The translations under genes and the position numbers were made by a program. Below the pieces are notes generated by a model. The model was given only the letters and a program-made list of their open reading frames with translations, made no database searches and had not been told where the DNA came from. This document shows, in pieces, positions 35,439-43,754 of a stretch of DNA of 44,643 nucleotides. Positions within the stretch are counted from its first letter, which is position 1. Each line of letters opens with the position of its first letter. This DNA is from CAZUFB01 sp048173955. GTDB lineage: Bacteria > Actinomycetota > Coriobacteriia > Coriobacteriales > UMGS124. The stretch covers positions 1 to 44,643 of the forward strand of contig DBEYOB010000167.1 of assembly GCA_048173955.1 (NCBI GenBank), in the 5' to 3' direction.

Positions 35439-35467
35439 ATAGTAAAACCGATATAGTGAAATAGCAA
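35439..35467 (-). promoter_or_regulatory. Promoter of the molybdoenzyme operon
   Basis: On the minus strand TTGCTA (35467-35462), 17-bp spacer, TACTAT (35444-35439), 95 bp before the start codon. An ACTATA half-site repeats in this region (CACTATATC, TACTATAGTA), which may be an operator. Confidence 0.5.
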
Positions 35468-35529
35468 GATAGTTCTTTAGTTCAGTTTTCCCGCACCGCC
35501 ACGGTCTCATATGGCAGTGAAAAGCACGA

Positions 35530-35555
35530 GACCCCGTGGTTTCATCCACGGGGTC
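35530..35555 (-). terminator. Terminator of the microprotein gene
   Basis: A perfect 10-bp stem GACCCCGTGG/CCACGGGGTC with a six-base loop is followed on the minus strand by TCGTGCTTTT, 49 bp beyond the microprotein stop. Confidence 0.75.
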
Positions 35556-35603
35556 CGCCATGCACCATATTGATCGGGCGAAGCAGGGCAACACCTAATC
35601 CGG

Positions 35604-35717
35604 CTACGAAAACACCCTCTCGTCCCCCGCCAACCCGTCGATCAGGACGTCCGAAAAGGCACACGCGCCCAGGACAAGGAACAGGAAAACACCTACGACG
35701 ATAGAGAGCATGCCCAT
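35604..35717 (-). CDS. 37-residue single-TM membrane microprotein
   Basis: A tiny gene with its own AGGAGG ribosome site eight bases before ATG 35717 and a terminator 49 bp after the stop. The protein starts MGMLSIV and has one hydrophobic segment (about 4-20, GVFLFLVLGACAF) followed by an acidic tail (LIDGLAGDERVFS). I do not recognise it; KdpF- or CydX-like subunits have a similar size but the tail is unlike them. The isolated gene with full expression signals argues that it is translated. Confidence 0.6.
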   Translation of the reverse strand: MGMLSIVVGVFLFLVLGACAFSDVLIDGLAGDERVFS

Positions 35718-36012
35718 GGTGGCCGCCTCCTCTGCGACCGCGCGGCACGGCGCCCCGAATTGCGCCTGCCGACTTTTGACGCTCCCATCTTGGCAGATGC
35801 GTCCCCGAAGAGCCATCGAGTTGTCTTCCGCGTCCGTTACGGTTCCGTAAGGGCCCGGCAAGGTTTTCCCGACCCCACCCGCGCCACCACCCGCATGACG
35901 CCCGCCTAACCCAACCGTAAGCGTCCGGTCACCAACTTCGATGGCGCGCCCCCGCCCAGAGCGGCACCATGGAAGACGTATCGGGCACCAGCCGCACCGA
36001 AAGGGGAACACC

Positions 36013-36375
36013 ATGGGCAGCACTGCAGGCAGCAGGATCAAGAGCCTTGTCGGCGTCGCGGCAATCGTCGCCGTGCTCGCCGTGGGACTCGGCGTCTTCG
36101 CATCCGCCGTAACCGGGGAGCCGCAGGATTATTACACGCGGGTCGACAACGCCCGCGTATCCGAAACCCCCGAGGGCACCGACATGCCCTACCAGTACAC
36201 GCTCGACGCGTACACGGCGAATGGCGACAGGAGATCGTTCACGTTCAAAACGAGCAAGATTCTGCGCGACGAGGCCTATCTGTGCCTCGAGGTGCTGCCC
36301 TTGCGCGGCGTCGTGTCGTGGAGCGAGGTCGAGCGGGACTGGCTGCCGTCCGCGGCGCTGGACGCACTCGGCTAA
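36013..36375 (+). CDS. YxeA-family (DUF1093-like) exported protein
   Basis: A 120-residue protein with an N-terminal TM anchor (about 12-33, VGVAAIVAVLAVGLGVFA) and a small extracytoplasmic domain ending in a pattern typical of YxeA proteins (YYTRVDNARV, then YQYTLDAYTANGDRRSFTFKTSKILRDEAYLCLEVLPLRGVVSWSEVE). The ATG at 36013 has AAGGGG six bases upstream. Function unknown; such proteins are often stress-related in Firmicutes. Its stop overlaps the convergent membrane gene stop in CTAA. Confidence 0.8.
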   Translation: MGSTAGSRIKSLVGVAAIVAVLAVGLGVFASAVTGEPQDYYTRVDNARVSETPEGTDMPYQYTLDAYTANGDRRSFTFKTSKILRDEAYLCLEVLPLRGVVSWSEVERDWLPSAALDALG

Positions 36376-36713
36376 AGGTGCCAGGTGCGCGTCGGCTTGA
36401 AGCGGTAGTTGGGATGGTTCCTCACGAAGCGCCAGCGGCACAGGCGGGTGATTGCCAACGCCACCGCCGAGACGACGGCGAAACCGACCGCAAGCTCCAG
36501 CACGTTGGTGTTGCCGTCGAGCCAGGCATAGAGGGAGGCAAGCGCGAACAGCACCGTCAGCGCTCCGGTCAGCACGGTGAACAGCCTGATGAGCGTCTCT
36601 TTCGCCTGGTTGGGCGACCTGCGCCACGACACGACGACGTAGACCGCGACCGCCAGCAGCGCCAGGACGGCAACCAGCGGCAGCGAGCGCGCCATCCGAA
36701 CAAGAACGTTCAT
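36372..36713 (-). CDS. Small three-TM membrane protein, unknown function
   Basis: A 113-residue protein with three hydrophobic segments (about 10-29, 41-61, 70-88) and a basic C-terminus (CRWRFVRNHPNYRFKPTRTWHL). The ATG at 36713 has GGAGG eight bases upstream. No family is recognised. The stop codon (TAG on the minus strand) shares the CTAA tetramer with the convergent YxeA-like gene. Confidence 0.7.
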   Translation of the reverse strand: MNVLVRMARSLPLVAVLALLAVAVYVVVSWRRSPNQAKETLIRLFTVLTGALTVLFALASLYAWLDGNTNVLELAVGFAVVSAVALAITRLCRWRFVRNHPNYRFKPTRTWHL

Positions 36714-36979
36714 GGGTCCAACCTCCGATCGCCCGCCGGGCCCTTGCGGCCGCCGAGACGCCCCGTACAGCCGGCGCATCTCGGCATACTCGACGCATGC
36801 CGTCACTGCGCACCGCACTCTGCGCGTCATATCCTGCGCACCGTACCCCGCACATCCACATGGCACCAACATAGGCTGTGAACAGGCGTTTTGTCAACCT
36901 TTCTCTATACGGTAGGAAGCCGAAGAAAGTCCGGTGCCCGCCGCGGGCCATTCCGACCGGATGGCGCCTACCGGGCGTG

Positions 36980-37094
36980 ACGGCATGCCGGACACGGCAG
37001 CGTGCGACGAACGTGGTGGCGTGCCGTACACGGCGGCGTTCACGAACATGGCGGCGTGCCGGGCATGGCGGCGTGCCGAAAAAGGGCGGCGTGA
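36980..37094. repeat. Imperfect 17-18-bp tandem repeats
   Basis: About five degenerate units built on GGCGGCGTGCCGNNCA follow each other. The reading frames through it are not gene-like. Confidence 0.6.
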
Positions 37095-37293
37095 CGTAAA
37101 ATCAAACTAGAAATTTTTGCCAGAATGCGACGGTTTGTTTGCCAAAAGCCCGCGTTTTGCACGAGAGGACCTGCCATGGTCCGGTGCGCCCCAAAGAAAG
37201 AGCAGGTCAATTATCAAATGTACAAAAAACGGGTAGGGCAAATCCGGTCGAAAGCCCCTCCTTGCATCGCCTGCTCGTGCATTCCGTTCGATT

Positions 37294-37321
37294 TTGGCAA
37301 AATTCCGATATTTGATATTCT
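37294..37321 (+). promoter_or_regulatory. Possible promoter of the nucleoid-associated gene
   Basis: TTGGCA (37294-37299), 16-bp spacer, TATTCT (37316-37321), giving a leader of about 300 bases before the start at 37632. Confidence 0.35.
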
Positions 37322-37535
37322 CTCAGCCCCCAACCCCACGCCCCTAATTCCCTCCGCCCTCAATCGCCCGCCCCGCCGCACAGCCCCCGATCGCCCTTCC
37401 CACCGTCCGACCCGTCCGCCCGACCACCCCGACCACCCCGACCGACCCGTCCGCCCCGCCGCCCGTGCACCCCTCGGGAGTTCTTCCGCTGATGGGCGGC
37501 GGGCGACACGGACGTCCCGATCCCTGCGGTATCCT

Positions 37536-37589
37536 TTCCCGAAAGCACAGGCCTTCCCGAACGCACAGGCCTTCCCGAAAGCGCGGGCG
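37536..37589. repeat. 18-bp tandem repeat, three copies
   Basis: TTCCCGAAAGCACAGGCC (37536), TTCCCGAACGCACAGGCC (37554) and a diverged third copy (37572) lie in the leader 42 bp before the start of the next gene. Confidence 0.85.
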
Positions 37590-37631
37590 CGCAGCGGCGC
37601 CCGACCCCGACGACACCGAGGCTGACCGACC

Positions 37632-38765
37632 ATGGCAATGAACATCATGCACGCAATCCTCCACGTCTTCGACTTCGAGGCGAACGCAAGCTCGTTCTCG
37701 CAGCGCGAGCTCGACCTCTCCGACCGCGTCGCGAAGTCGTACGTCCAGCGCCACCTGCGCAAGATGTCGAACAGCCCCGAGAGCAAGCACGGCTCCTTCT
37801 TGCAGGACAGCGCCTTCGCCGGCGAGCTCGGGCGCTACCTCGACGGGGGATGCTCCTTCGTCGACTTCTCGATCCAGATCGCCCAGTTCCTCTACGGGGA
37901 GCTGCGCAAGGGCGACGGCGTCGAGGCGTGCGACCTGCTCGTCGCCGACTTCGAGGCGGACGCCGATCCGTCCTCTGCCGATCAGTCCTCTGCCGGACCG
38001 TCCTCCCCCGCACCGGACGGCCTCGACGAGCTCGACCCCGAGGCGGCCGCCGTCGCCGCGGCCCTCGCCGCCGACGCCTACGAGGGCCGCGGGGAGCGCT
38101 GCTTCGCCGTGGCGCTGCTCCCCCGCAAGCAGGCGTTCGTGCACGACATCCGCCACGAGGCGGGCGAGGCGTCCAACGGCATCGTGCGCAACGACGCGAC
38201 CCTGCCCAACCCCACCCAGCGCCTCGACTCCTACGCGGTCGTCGAGACGCGCACCCGCAGCGTCTCGTTCCACGACAAGGCGCGCACCATCGCCGGCAGC
38301 GAGACGATGCTCATCCCCGACTGCCTGCTGCAATGCAGCTCCGAGGCCTCGTCGAAGGAGGTCATCGAGCAGGTGACGCGCATCGTGGAGGACGTCGCGC
38401 AGGAGTACGGCGCCAACGCCGCGCGCGCCGTCTCGAAGGCCAAGGCAATCATGGCCGAGAAGTCGGAGGAGTCGGAGTACCTGCCGCCGTGGGACCTGGG
38501 CCGCGAGGTGTTCGAGGACGAGCCGGTCATGCGCGAGCGCTTCGAGGAGACCGCGCGCGAGGAGGCGCTCCCCGAACGCGTAACGGTGAAGCGCAGCGTG
38601 GCCAACCGCATGGCGAAGAGCCACCGCATCCGCACCGACACCGGCATCGAGATCACCTTCCCCTCGGAGTACAGCACGAACACCGAGTTCATCGAGTTCG
38701 TGACCGAGTCCGACGGGTCGATCTCGATCGAGCTCAAGAACATCGGGAGCATCGAGAACCGCTAG
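37632..38765 (+). CDS. Nucleoid-associated protein (NdpA/YejK family)
   Basis: A 377-residue member of the 37-kDa nucleoid-associated protein family. The pattern is recognisable: MNIMHAILHVFDFE at the start, the central CFAVALLPRKQAFVH and DAYAVV-type strand, and a C-terminal DNA-binding-like part (TDTGIEITFPSEYSTNTEFIEFV). A Ser/Asp/Ala-rich insert near 110-140 is a linker. The role is chromosome binding; the exact function is unclear in this group. ATG 37632 or 37638; the ribosome site is weak. Confidence 0.85.
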   Translation: MAMNIMHAILHVFDFEANASSFSQRELDLSDRVAKSYVQRHLRKMSNSPESKHGSFLQDSAFAGELGRYLDGGCSFVDFSIQIAQFLYGELRKGDGVEACDLLVADFEADADPSSADQSSAGPSSPAPDGLDELDPEAAAVAAALAADAYEGRGERCFAVALLPRKQAFVHDIRHEAGEASNGIVRNDATLPNPTQRLDSYAVVETRTRSVSFHDKARTIAGSETMLIPDCLLQCSSEASSKEVIEQVTRIVEDVAQEYGANAARAVSKAKAIMAEKSEESEYLPPWDLGREVFEDEPVMRERFEETAREEALPERVTVKRSVANRMAKSHRIRTDTGIEITFPSEYSTNTEFIEFVTESDGSISIELKNIGSIENR

Positions 38766-38825
38766 GTCGCAAAGGGCGCGCCGCCGCACGCGCGGAGGCG
38801 CCCGGGACCGCAGAAGGGGGCGCGC

Positions 38826-39791
38826 ATGCGCATCGCGATACTCGAGGGGCGCTGGAACGAGATGCTCGGGGACGGGTGGGACGACCTCGCTCGGCTCGGG
38901 GAAATCGTGGGCGTCCACACCCACTGCACGCGCGAGGAGGCCCTTGCGCGCGCCGGGCAGGCGGAGATCCTCGTGACGGGGTCGATACGCTGGGACGCCG
39001 AGATGTTCGACGCCGCCCCCTGCGCCCGCCTGCTCGTGCTGACGGGGACCGGCTACGACAAGATCGACCTCGCCGAGGCGCGCCGGCGCGGCGTCACGGT
39101 CTGCAACGTGCCCGACTACGCCTCCGACGCCGTCGCCCAGACGGCCCTCGCGCTCGTCCTCGAGCTCGCCAACCGCGCGGGGGCGTTCGACGCCGACGTG
39201 CGCGGCGGCGCCTGGGATGCGACGCGGGAGGTCTGCTGCGCCCATCCCGTCTTCGAGCTCGCCAGCAAGACCATGGGGATCGTGGGGATGGGCGGCATCG
39301 GGAGGGCCGCCGCGCGCATGGCGCGCGGGTTCGGCATGGACGTCGTGTTCTGGAACCGCACGCCCCGTCCCGCGCTCGAGGGCGACGGCGTGCGCCAGGT
39401 CGACCTCGACGAGCTCTTCGCCCGCTCGGACGTGGTGAGCCTGCACTGCGCGGCGACCCCCGAGACCCGCCACATCGTCGACGCGCGCGCCCTCGGCCTC
39501 ATGAAGCCGACCGCGCTGCTCGTCAACACGGCGCGCGGGTCGCTTATCGACGAGGACGCGCTCGTCCGGGCGCTCGAGAGCGGTTCGATCGCCGGCGCAG
39601 GGCTCGACGTGCTCGAAGTCGAGCCTCCCGCGCCCGACAACCCGCTGCTGCGCCTGCCCAACGTCGTCCTTACCCCGCACGTCGGATGGATGGCGCGCGA
39701 GGCGCTCGGGCGGCTGCACGCGCAGATCGTCGCCAACGTCGCGGCGTACCTGGCGGGCGAGCCGGTGAACGTGGTCGGCGCCCAACCGTAG
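38826..39791 (+). CDS. D-2-hydroxyacid dehydrogenase
   Basis: NAD(P)-dependent enzyme of 321 residues that interconverts D-2-hydroxyacids and 2-oxoacids. The Rossmann motif GMGGIG lies at 154-159, and the catalytic triad is R237 (NTARGS), E266 (DVLEVEP) and H285 (LTPHVGW). The lack of an ACT domain excludes a long-type SerA. Glycerate (HprA-like) or lactate-type activity is most likely. The ATG at 38826 follows a GGGGGCGCGC ribosome-like stretch. Confidence 0.92.
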   Translation: MRIAILEGRWNEMLGDGWDDLARLGEIVGVHTHCTREEALARAGQAEILVTGSIRWDAEMFDAAPCARLLVLTGTGYDKIDLAEARRRGVTVCNVPDYASDAVAQTALALVLELANRAGAFDADVRGGAWDATREVCCAHPVFELASKTMGIVGMGGIGRAAARMARGFGMDVVFWNRTPRPALEGDGVRQVDLDELFARSDVVSLHCAATPETRHIVDARALGLMKPTALLVNTARGSLIDEDALVRALESGSIAGAGLDVLEVEPPAPDNPLLRLPNVVLTPHVGWMAREALGRLHAQIVANVAAYLAGEPVNVVGAQP

Positions 39792-39891
39792 CGGGCGGAG
39801 CATCCGTGCGGCCCGCCCGACCGCGCTTCCCCCGCGCACCCCTTCCCGATATGATGGTACCCGCCCCTCCGACGGCAGACGAAAGGCAGCC

Positions 39892-40740
39892 ATGACGCCC
39901 AACACGACCCGATTCCGCATCTCCGACCGCCCCCGTCGCCGGCTCGCGCGCCTCGTCGCCGCAGTCGTGCTGGCCGTCGGCGTGCTCGCCCTGTCCGGCT
40001 GCGACGCGACCACCATCGACGTCTACGTCGAGACGTCGCAGACGCTGACCGACGCCGAGGGGGCGACCGTGTCGCAGACCACGTTCGACCTCGACGACGC
40101 CGGCAACGCCGTGGGAAGCGTCACGACCGTCTGGCAGGACGGCGACGCCGACGGCGAGACATCGACGTCCACCGCCTCGTACGACCCCTACGGCATCGCG
40201 GCGCCCGCGTCGGGCAGCTACGACTTCGAGCTCGACGACGCCGGCCAGCCGACGCGCATCACCTACCTAGGCGACGACGGCGAGGTCGTCGCGACGGCGA
40301 CCTTCACCTACACCGAGGTGCGCGGGCACATGGCATCGGAGACCTACGAGTCGGAGGGGCTCTCCTACACCACGACCTACGACCCGAAGGACGGATGGCC
40401 GCTCTCCGGCACCGTCACGGTCGGCGGCAGCACGGTCGAGGTCGAGTTCGTGTACGAGATAACGGAGACGGGCGCCGTGACCGACCAGCATGTCGTCGTC
40501 GACGGGAGCGCCGTCGCCTCGTTCACCTACGGCTACGAGGAGTACGACGGCACCCTCAACGTCGCGGAGCAGGGCAACCCCGACGGCACGACGACCTCCT
40601 ACACCTACGAGCTCGTCGAGGCGCCCTCCCCCTTCGCCATGGCACGTGCCCTGGTGCACGAGGTCGACTACGAGGCGCTGCTCCCCTATCTGGGCCTGTC
40701 CGCACAGCAGCCGTCCGCCCAGCAGGGCTCCGCACAATAG
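39892..40740 (+). CDS. Lipoprotein with RHS-like YD-type strands
   Basis: A 282-residue lipoprotein. The basic N-terminus plus hydrophobic core ends in the lipobox LSGC, with Cys37. The mature part repeats beta-strand units such as TTFDLDDAGNAVGSVTTVW and DFELDDAGQPTRITYLGDDG, which resemble YD/RHS-type sugar-binding or scaffold repeats. Ends in a Gln/Ser-rich tail. Its function is unknown. AAAGGCAGCC lies before the ATG at 39892. Neighbour of the thioesterase gene at 40776. Confidence 0.78.
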   Translation: MTPNTTRFRISDRPRRRLARLVAAVVLAVGVLALSGCDATTIDVYVETSQTLTDAEGATVSQTTFDLDDAGNAVGSVTTVWQDGDADGETSTSTASYDPYGIAAPASGSYDFELDDAGQPTRITYLGDDGEVVATATFTYTEVRGHMASETYESEGLSYTTTYDPKDGWPLSGTVTVGGSTVEVEFVYEITETGAVTDQHVVVDGSAVASFTYGYEEYDGTLNVAEQGNPDGTTTSYTYELVEAPSPFAMARALVHEVDYEALLPYLGLSAQQPSAQQGSAQ

Positions 40741-40775
40741 GCCCCTTCGCCGCACCGGCAGGATCGAGGTTTTCG

Positions 40776-41207
40776 ATGCGCACCGTCATGCCCTTCGCCG
40801 TCCGCTACGCAGAGACCGACATGATGGGCGTCGTCCACCATGCGAACTACCTGCTGTACCTCGAGGACGCCCGCACCGACTTCTTGGAGAAGATCGGCTT
40901 CCCCTACGCCCGCATCGAGCGGGAGGGGCTCATGTCGCCCGTGGTCGACCTGCAATGCAGCTACGGGCGGCCGCTCGTCTACGGCGACAGGCCCCTGGTG
41001 CGCACGCGCGTCGTGCTGAACGGGCAGGCGAAGACCGTCTACGCCTACGAGATATTCAAGAGCGAAGACGACCTGGCCGCGGAGAAGCCCTGCTGCACTG
41101 CCTCGAGCACCCACTGCGTGGTCGAGGCGGCGACGTTCAGGCCGGTGAGCATCAAGCGGCGGCTGCCCGAGCTGTACGCGCGCTACCTCGACGTGCTCGA
41201 GCCGTAA
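40776..41207 (+). CDS. YbgC-like acyl-CoA thioesterase
   Basis: Hotdog-fold thioesterase of 143 residues. The active-site motif YAETDMMGVVHHANYLLYLEDAR, with catalytic D15, is intact, followed by the expected PVVDLQCSYGRPLVYGDR strand. It hydrolyses short- to medium-chain acyl-CoA, often linked to lipid or envelope metabolism. The ATG at 40776 has CGAGG seven bases upstream. 19 bp before the glycosyltransferase gene, so they may share a transcript. Confidence 0.9.
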   Translation: MRTVMPFAVRYAETDMMGVVHHANYLLYLEDARTDFLEKIGFPYARIEREGLMSPVVDLQCSYGRPLVYGDRPLVRTRVVLNGQAKTVYAYEIFKSEDDLAAEKPCCTASSTHCVVEAATFRPVSIKRRLPELYARYLDVLEP

Positions 41208-41226
41208 GGGAACGGGGGCGCCGGCG

Positions 41227-42060
41227 ATGGACATCCTGTACTGCGGCGACCGCGCCATCGAGGACGGGGTGTTCATCTCGCTGCTCTCGATTGCGCGCAC
41301 GAACTCCCTGCCGCTCGACGTGCACATCCTCACCGCCGGCTTCTCCGTCGGCGCACGCCGCTACGAGCCGGTTGCCGAGGGCTTCGCCCGCAGGCTCGAG
41401 GCGCTGCTCCGCGCCGAGCGGGGCGGCGTCTCGGTGGAGCTCGTCGACGCGAGCGCGGCGTTCGGCTCCGAGCCGCCGACGGCCAACCTCAAGTCGCGCT
41501 TCACCCCCTGCTGCATGCTGCGCCTCTACGCCGACCTGACGCATCTGGAAGGCAGGGTGCTCTACCTCGACAACGACGTCGTGTGCCGCAGGCCCCTCGA
41601 CGAGCTCTGGTCGTGGGACCTGGCGGGGGGCGAGCTCGGCGGCGTCCTCGACAACTACGGCAGGTGGTTCTTCTACCGCAAGCCGCCGCGCCAGGACTAC
41701 CTCAACTCCGGCGTCCTGCTCATGGACCTCGACCGCATGCGGCAGACCGGCCTGCTCGCCCGCTGCAGGAAGCGCTGCGCGACACGGCCCATGATGATGC
41801 CCGACCAGAGCGCGCTCAACAAGCTCGCTGCGGGCAAGGCGTTTTTGCCGCGCCGCTTCAACGAGCAGCAGCGTCTGAGGCCCGACACCGTGCTGCAGCA
41901 CTTCACGACGCAGATCAAGCTGCTCCCCTACCCCCACCTGCAGAAGGTCAAGCCCTGGCAGCCCGAGCTCGTCCACGGTGTGCTCGGGCTGCACGAATAC
42001 GACGGCCTGCTCGACGACTGGCTCGCGCTGCGCGACAGGGTCGTCGGCCGGCCGCTCTAA
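41227..42060 (+). CDS. Glycosyltransferase family 8
   Basis: A 277-residue GT8 sugar transferase. The nucleotide-sugar motif is LYLDNDVVC, with D115 and D117. Other family parts are MDILYCGD at the start, the QDYLNSGVLLMDL stretch and the LPYPHLQKVKPW end. It is involved in polysaccharide or glycolipid synthesis; the donor is unclear. The stop codon overlaps the nhaA stop in CTAA. Confidence 0.9.
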   Translation: MDILYCGDRAIEDGVFISLLSIARTNSLPLDVHILTAGFSVGARRYEPVAEGFARRLEALLRAERGGVSVELVDASAAFGSEPPTANLKSRFTPCCMLRLYADLTHLEGRVLYLDNDVVCRRPLDELWSWDLAGGELGGVLDNYGRWFFYRKPPRQDYLNSGVLLMDLDRMRQTGLLARCRKRCATRPMMMPDQSALNKLAAGKAFLPRRFNEQQRLRPDTVLQHFTTQIKLLPYPHLQKVKPWQPELVHGVLGLHEYDGLLDDWLALRDRVVGRPL

Positions 42061-43544
42061 ACGGGGCCGGCGCCGGAGCGGGCGTCCCGGGCCGCCTGGC
42101 GGCGCAGCACCAAAAAGCCCGCGACCCCGGCGACGAGCGAGGCGGCCAGGATCGCAACCTTTGCCATGCCGACCGTGGCCGCGTCGGCAAACGAGAGGTT
42201 CGCGACGAAGATCGCCATGGTGAAGCCGACGCCGCCGAGAACCGCCGCGCCCGCGACGTGCCCCCACCGGACCCCGCTGGGAAGCTCGCTCAGGCGAAGC
42301 TTGACGACGGCGAACGTCGTGAGGAAGATGCCGATCGGCTTGCCGAGCACCAGGCCGCAGAACACGCCGAGCGACACCGGGTGCGCCACCGTCGCGAGCA
42401 CGTCGGTCCCCGCGACGGCGACCGCGGCGTTCGAGAACGCGAACAGCGGCAGGATGAAGAAGTAGACCGGCGTGTGCAGGTAGGTTTCAAGGCGCACCGC
42501 CGGCGGGATGGACATGCGGGAGACGCGGCGGATGTGCGCCATCTCGTGCAGCTGCTCCTTCTGGGCGATGTCGGGCTCGCCCGGGTCGTAGCTCCCCTCC
42601 GCCTGGCGCGCCTTCTCCGCCAGCCAGGGGCCGACCCGGTCGAGGTCGGCCTGCGCGCGCACGGGGATCGCGAACGCGAGCAGGACGCCGGCCAGCGTCG
42701 CGTGGACGCCCGAGAACAGGAAGCAGACCCACATGGCGATGCCCACCACCAGGTAGAGCGTCAGGTCGTACAGGTGGAGGCGGTTCAGCACGAGCGCGAC
42801 GGCGAACAGGGCGAAGGCGCCGAGCAGCCAGCCGACCTGCAGGTCGCTCGTGTAGAACACCGCGATGACCACGATGGCGATCATGTCGTCGGCGATGGCG
42901 AGCGTCGAGAGGAAGACCCTTAGGCCCGCCGGGACCCCCTTGCCGAGCAGGGCGAGGATGCCCAGGCAGAAGGCGATGTCGCTCGCCATCGGGACGCCCC
43001 AGCCCGACGTGAAACCGCTTCCCGCCGTGATGCCCAGGTAGATGAGGGCGGGAACCGTCGCCCCGCCGAACGCCGCCACGACCGGCAGCAGCGCCTTGCG
43101 CGGCTCGGCGAGCTCGCCCGCGACCATCTCGCGCTTGATCTCGAGGCCCACGAGCAAAAAGAAGCAGGCCATGAGGAAGTCGTTGACGAAATGGCCGACG
43201 CTCATCTGCGCCGTGAAGCCGCCGACCGTAAAGCCGATGCTCGCATCGTGCCAGAAGTCGGCGAGGGCCGGCAGGAAGGGGACGTTCTCGATGAACAGGG
43301 CGACGAGCGCCGCGGCGACCATGAGCACCGTGGCGCGCGTCGAGGAGTGCGTGAACTCGATGAGGCGCATCTTGCGGCGGTAGGCGCCGAGCTCGCGGTC
43401 GGGCACGACCACCTCGGGCGTCAGGCCGGACCCGCCCCGCGGCGGCGTCTCGGCTCCGCAGGCGCCGGCCCCTCCCTCCGTCGCGCACTGCCCGTCGCGG
43501 CGCTCGTTCCGACGGTCTTCTACCATGCGACGCTCTTCTGCCAT
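42057..43544 (-). CDS. nhaA: Na+/H+ antiporter NhaA
   Basis: Sodium/proton antiporter of 495 residues, longer than the usual about 390 because of a 55-residue charged N-terminus and a loop near 340. About 12 TMs are predicted. The ion-binding aspartates are D219 and D220 (STLAIADDMIAI), and another conserved region is MASDIAFCLGIL. It exports sodium to control pH and salt balance. The ATG at 43544 has AAGGGAGG about seven bases upstream. Confidence 0.95.
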   Translation of the reverse strand: MAEERRMVEDRRNERRDGQCATEGGAGACGAETPPRGGSGLTPEVVVPDRELGAYRRKMRLIEFTHSSTRATVLMVAAALVALFIENVPFLPALADFWHDASIGFTVGGFTAQMSVGHFVNDFLMACFFLLVGLEIKREMVAGELAEPRKALLPVVAAFGGATVPALIYLGITAGSGFTSGWGVPMASDIAFCLGILALLGKGVPAGLRVFLSTLAIADDMIAIVVIAVFYTSDLQVGWLLGAFALFAVALVLNRLHLYDLTLYLVVGIAMWVCFLFSGVHATLAGVLLAFAIPVRAQADLDRVGPWLAEKARQAEGSYDPGEPDIAQKEQLHEMAHIRRVSRMSIPPAVRLETYLHTPVYFFILPLFAFSNAAVAVAGTDVLATVAHPVSLGVFCGLVLGKPIGIFLTTFAVVKLRLSELPSGVRWGHVAGAAVLGGVGFTMAIFVANLSFADAATVGMAKVAILAASLVAGVAGFLVLRRQAARDARSGAGPV

Positions 43545-43754
43545 GCGGTGGCCTCCCTTGCCTGTCGAAGGCGCGCCGGCGGGAAAACCGGTACAATCGT
43601 CCATCACGGGTCGCGCCGCTTATATCGGGGCATTCTGATATGGCATACCCAAAAGACCCGTATCCCAACCGCGGCCGGCGGCCTTACGACGGGAAAACCC
43701 GCCGCACGCAGAAACGCCCGCACGACAGTCCCCGCACGAACGGAGCACACACCC

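Larger units (their letters stand above)
36714..37631. other. 918-bp intergenic region with repeats and a possible promoter
   Basis: Divergent gap between the small membrane gene and the nucleoid-associated gene. It contains imperfect 17-18-bp tandem repeats (about 36980-37094), an AT-richer stretch (37095-37330), a promoter-like sequence at 37294-37321, a C-rich segment, and three 18-bp repeats just before the gene. No convincing open reading frame. Confidence 0.6.
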
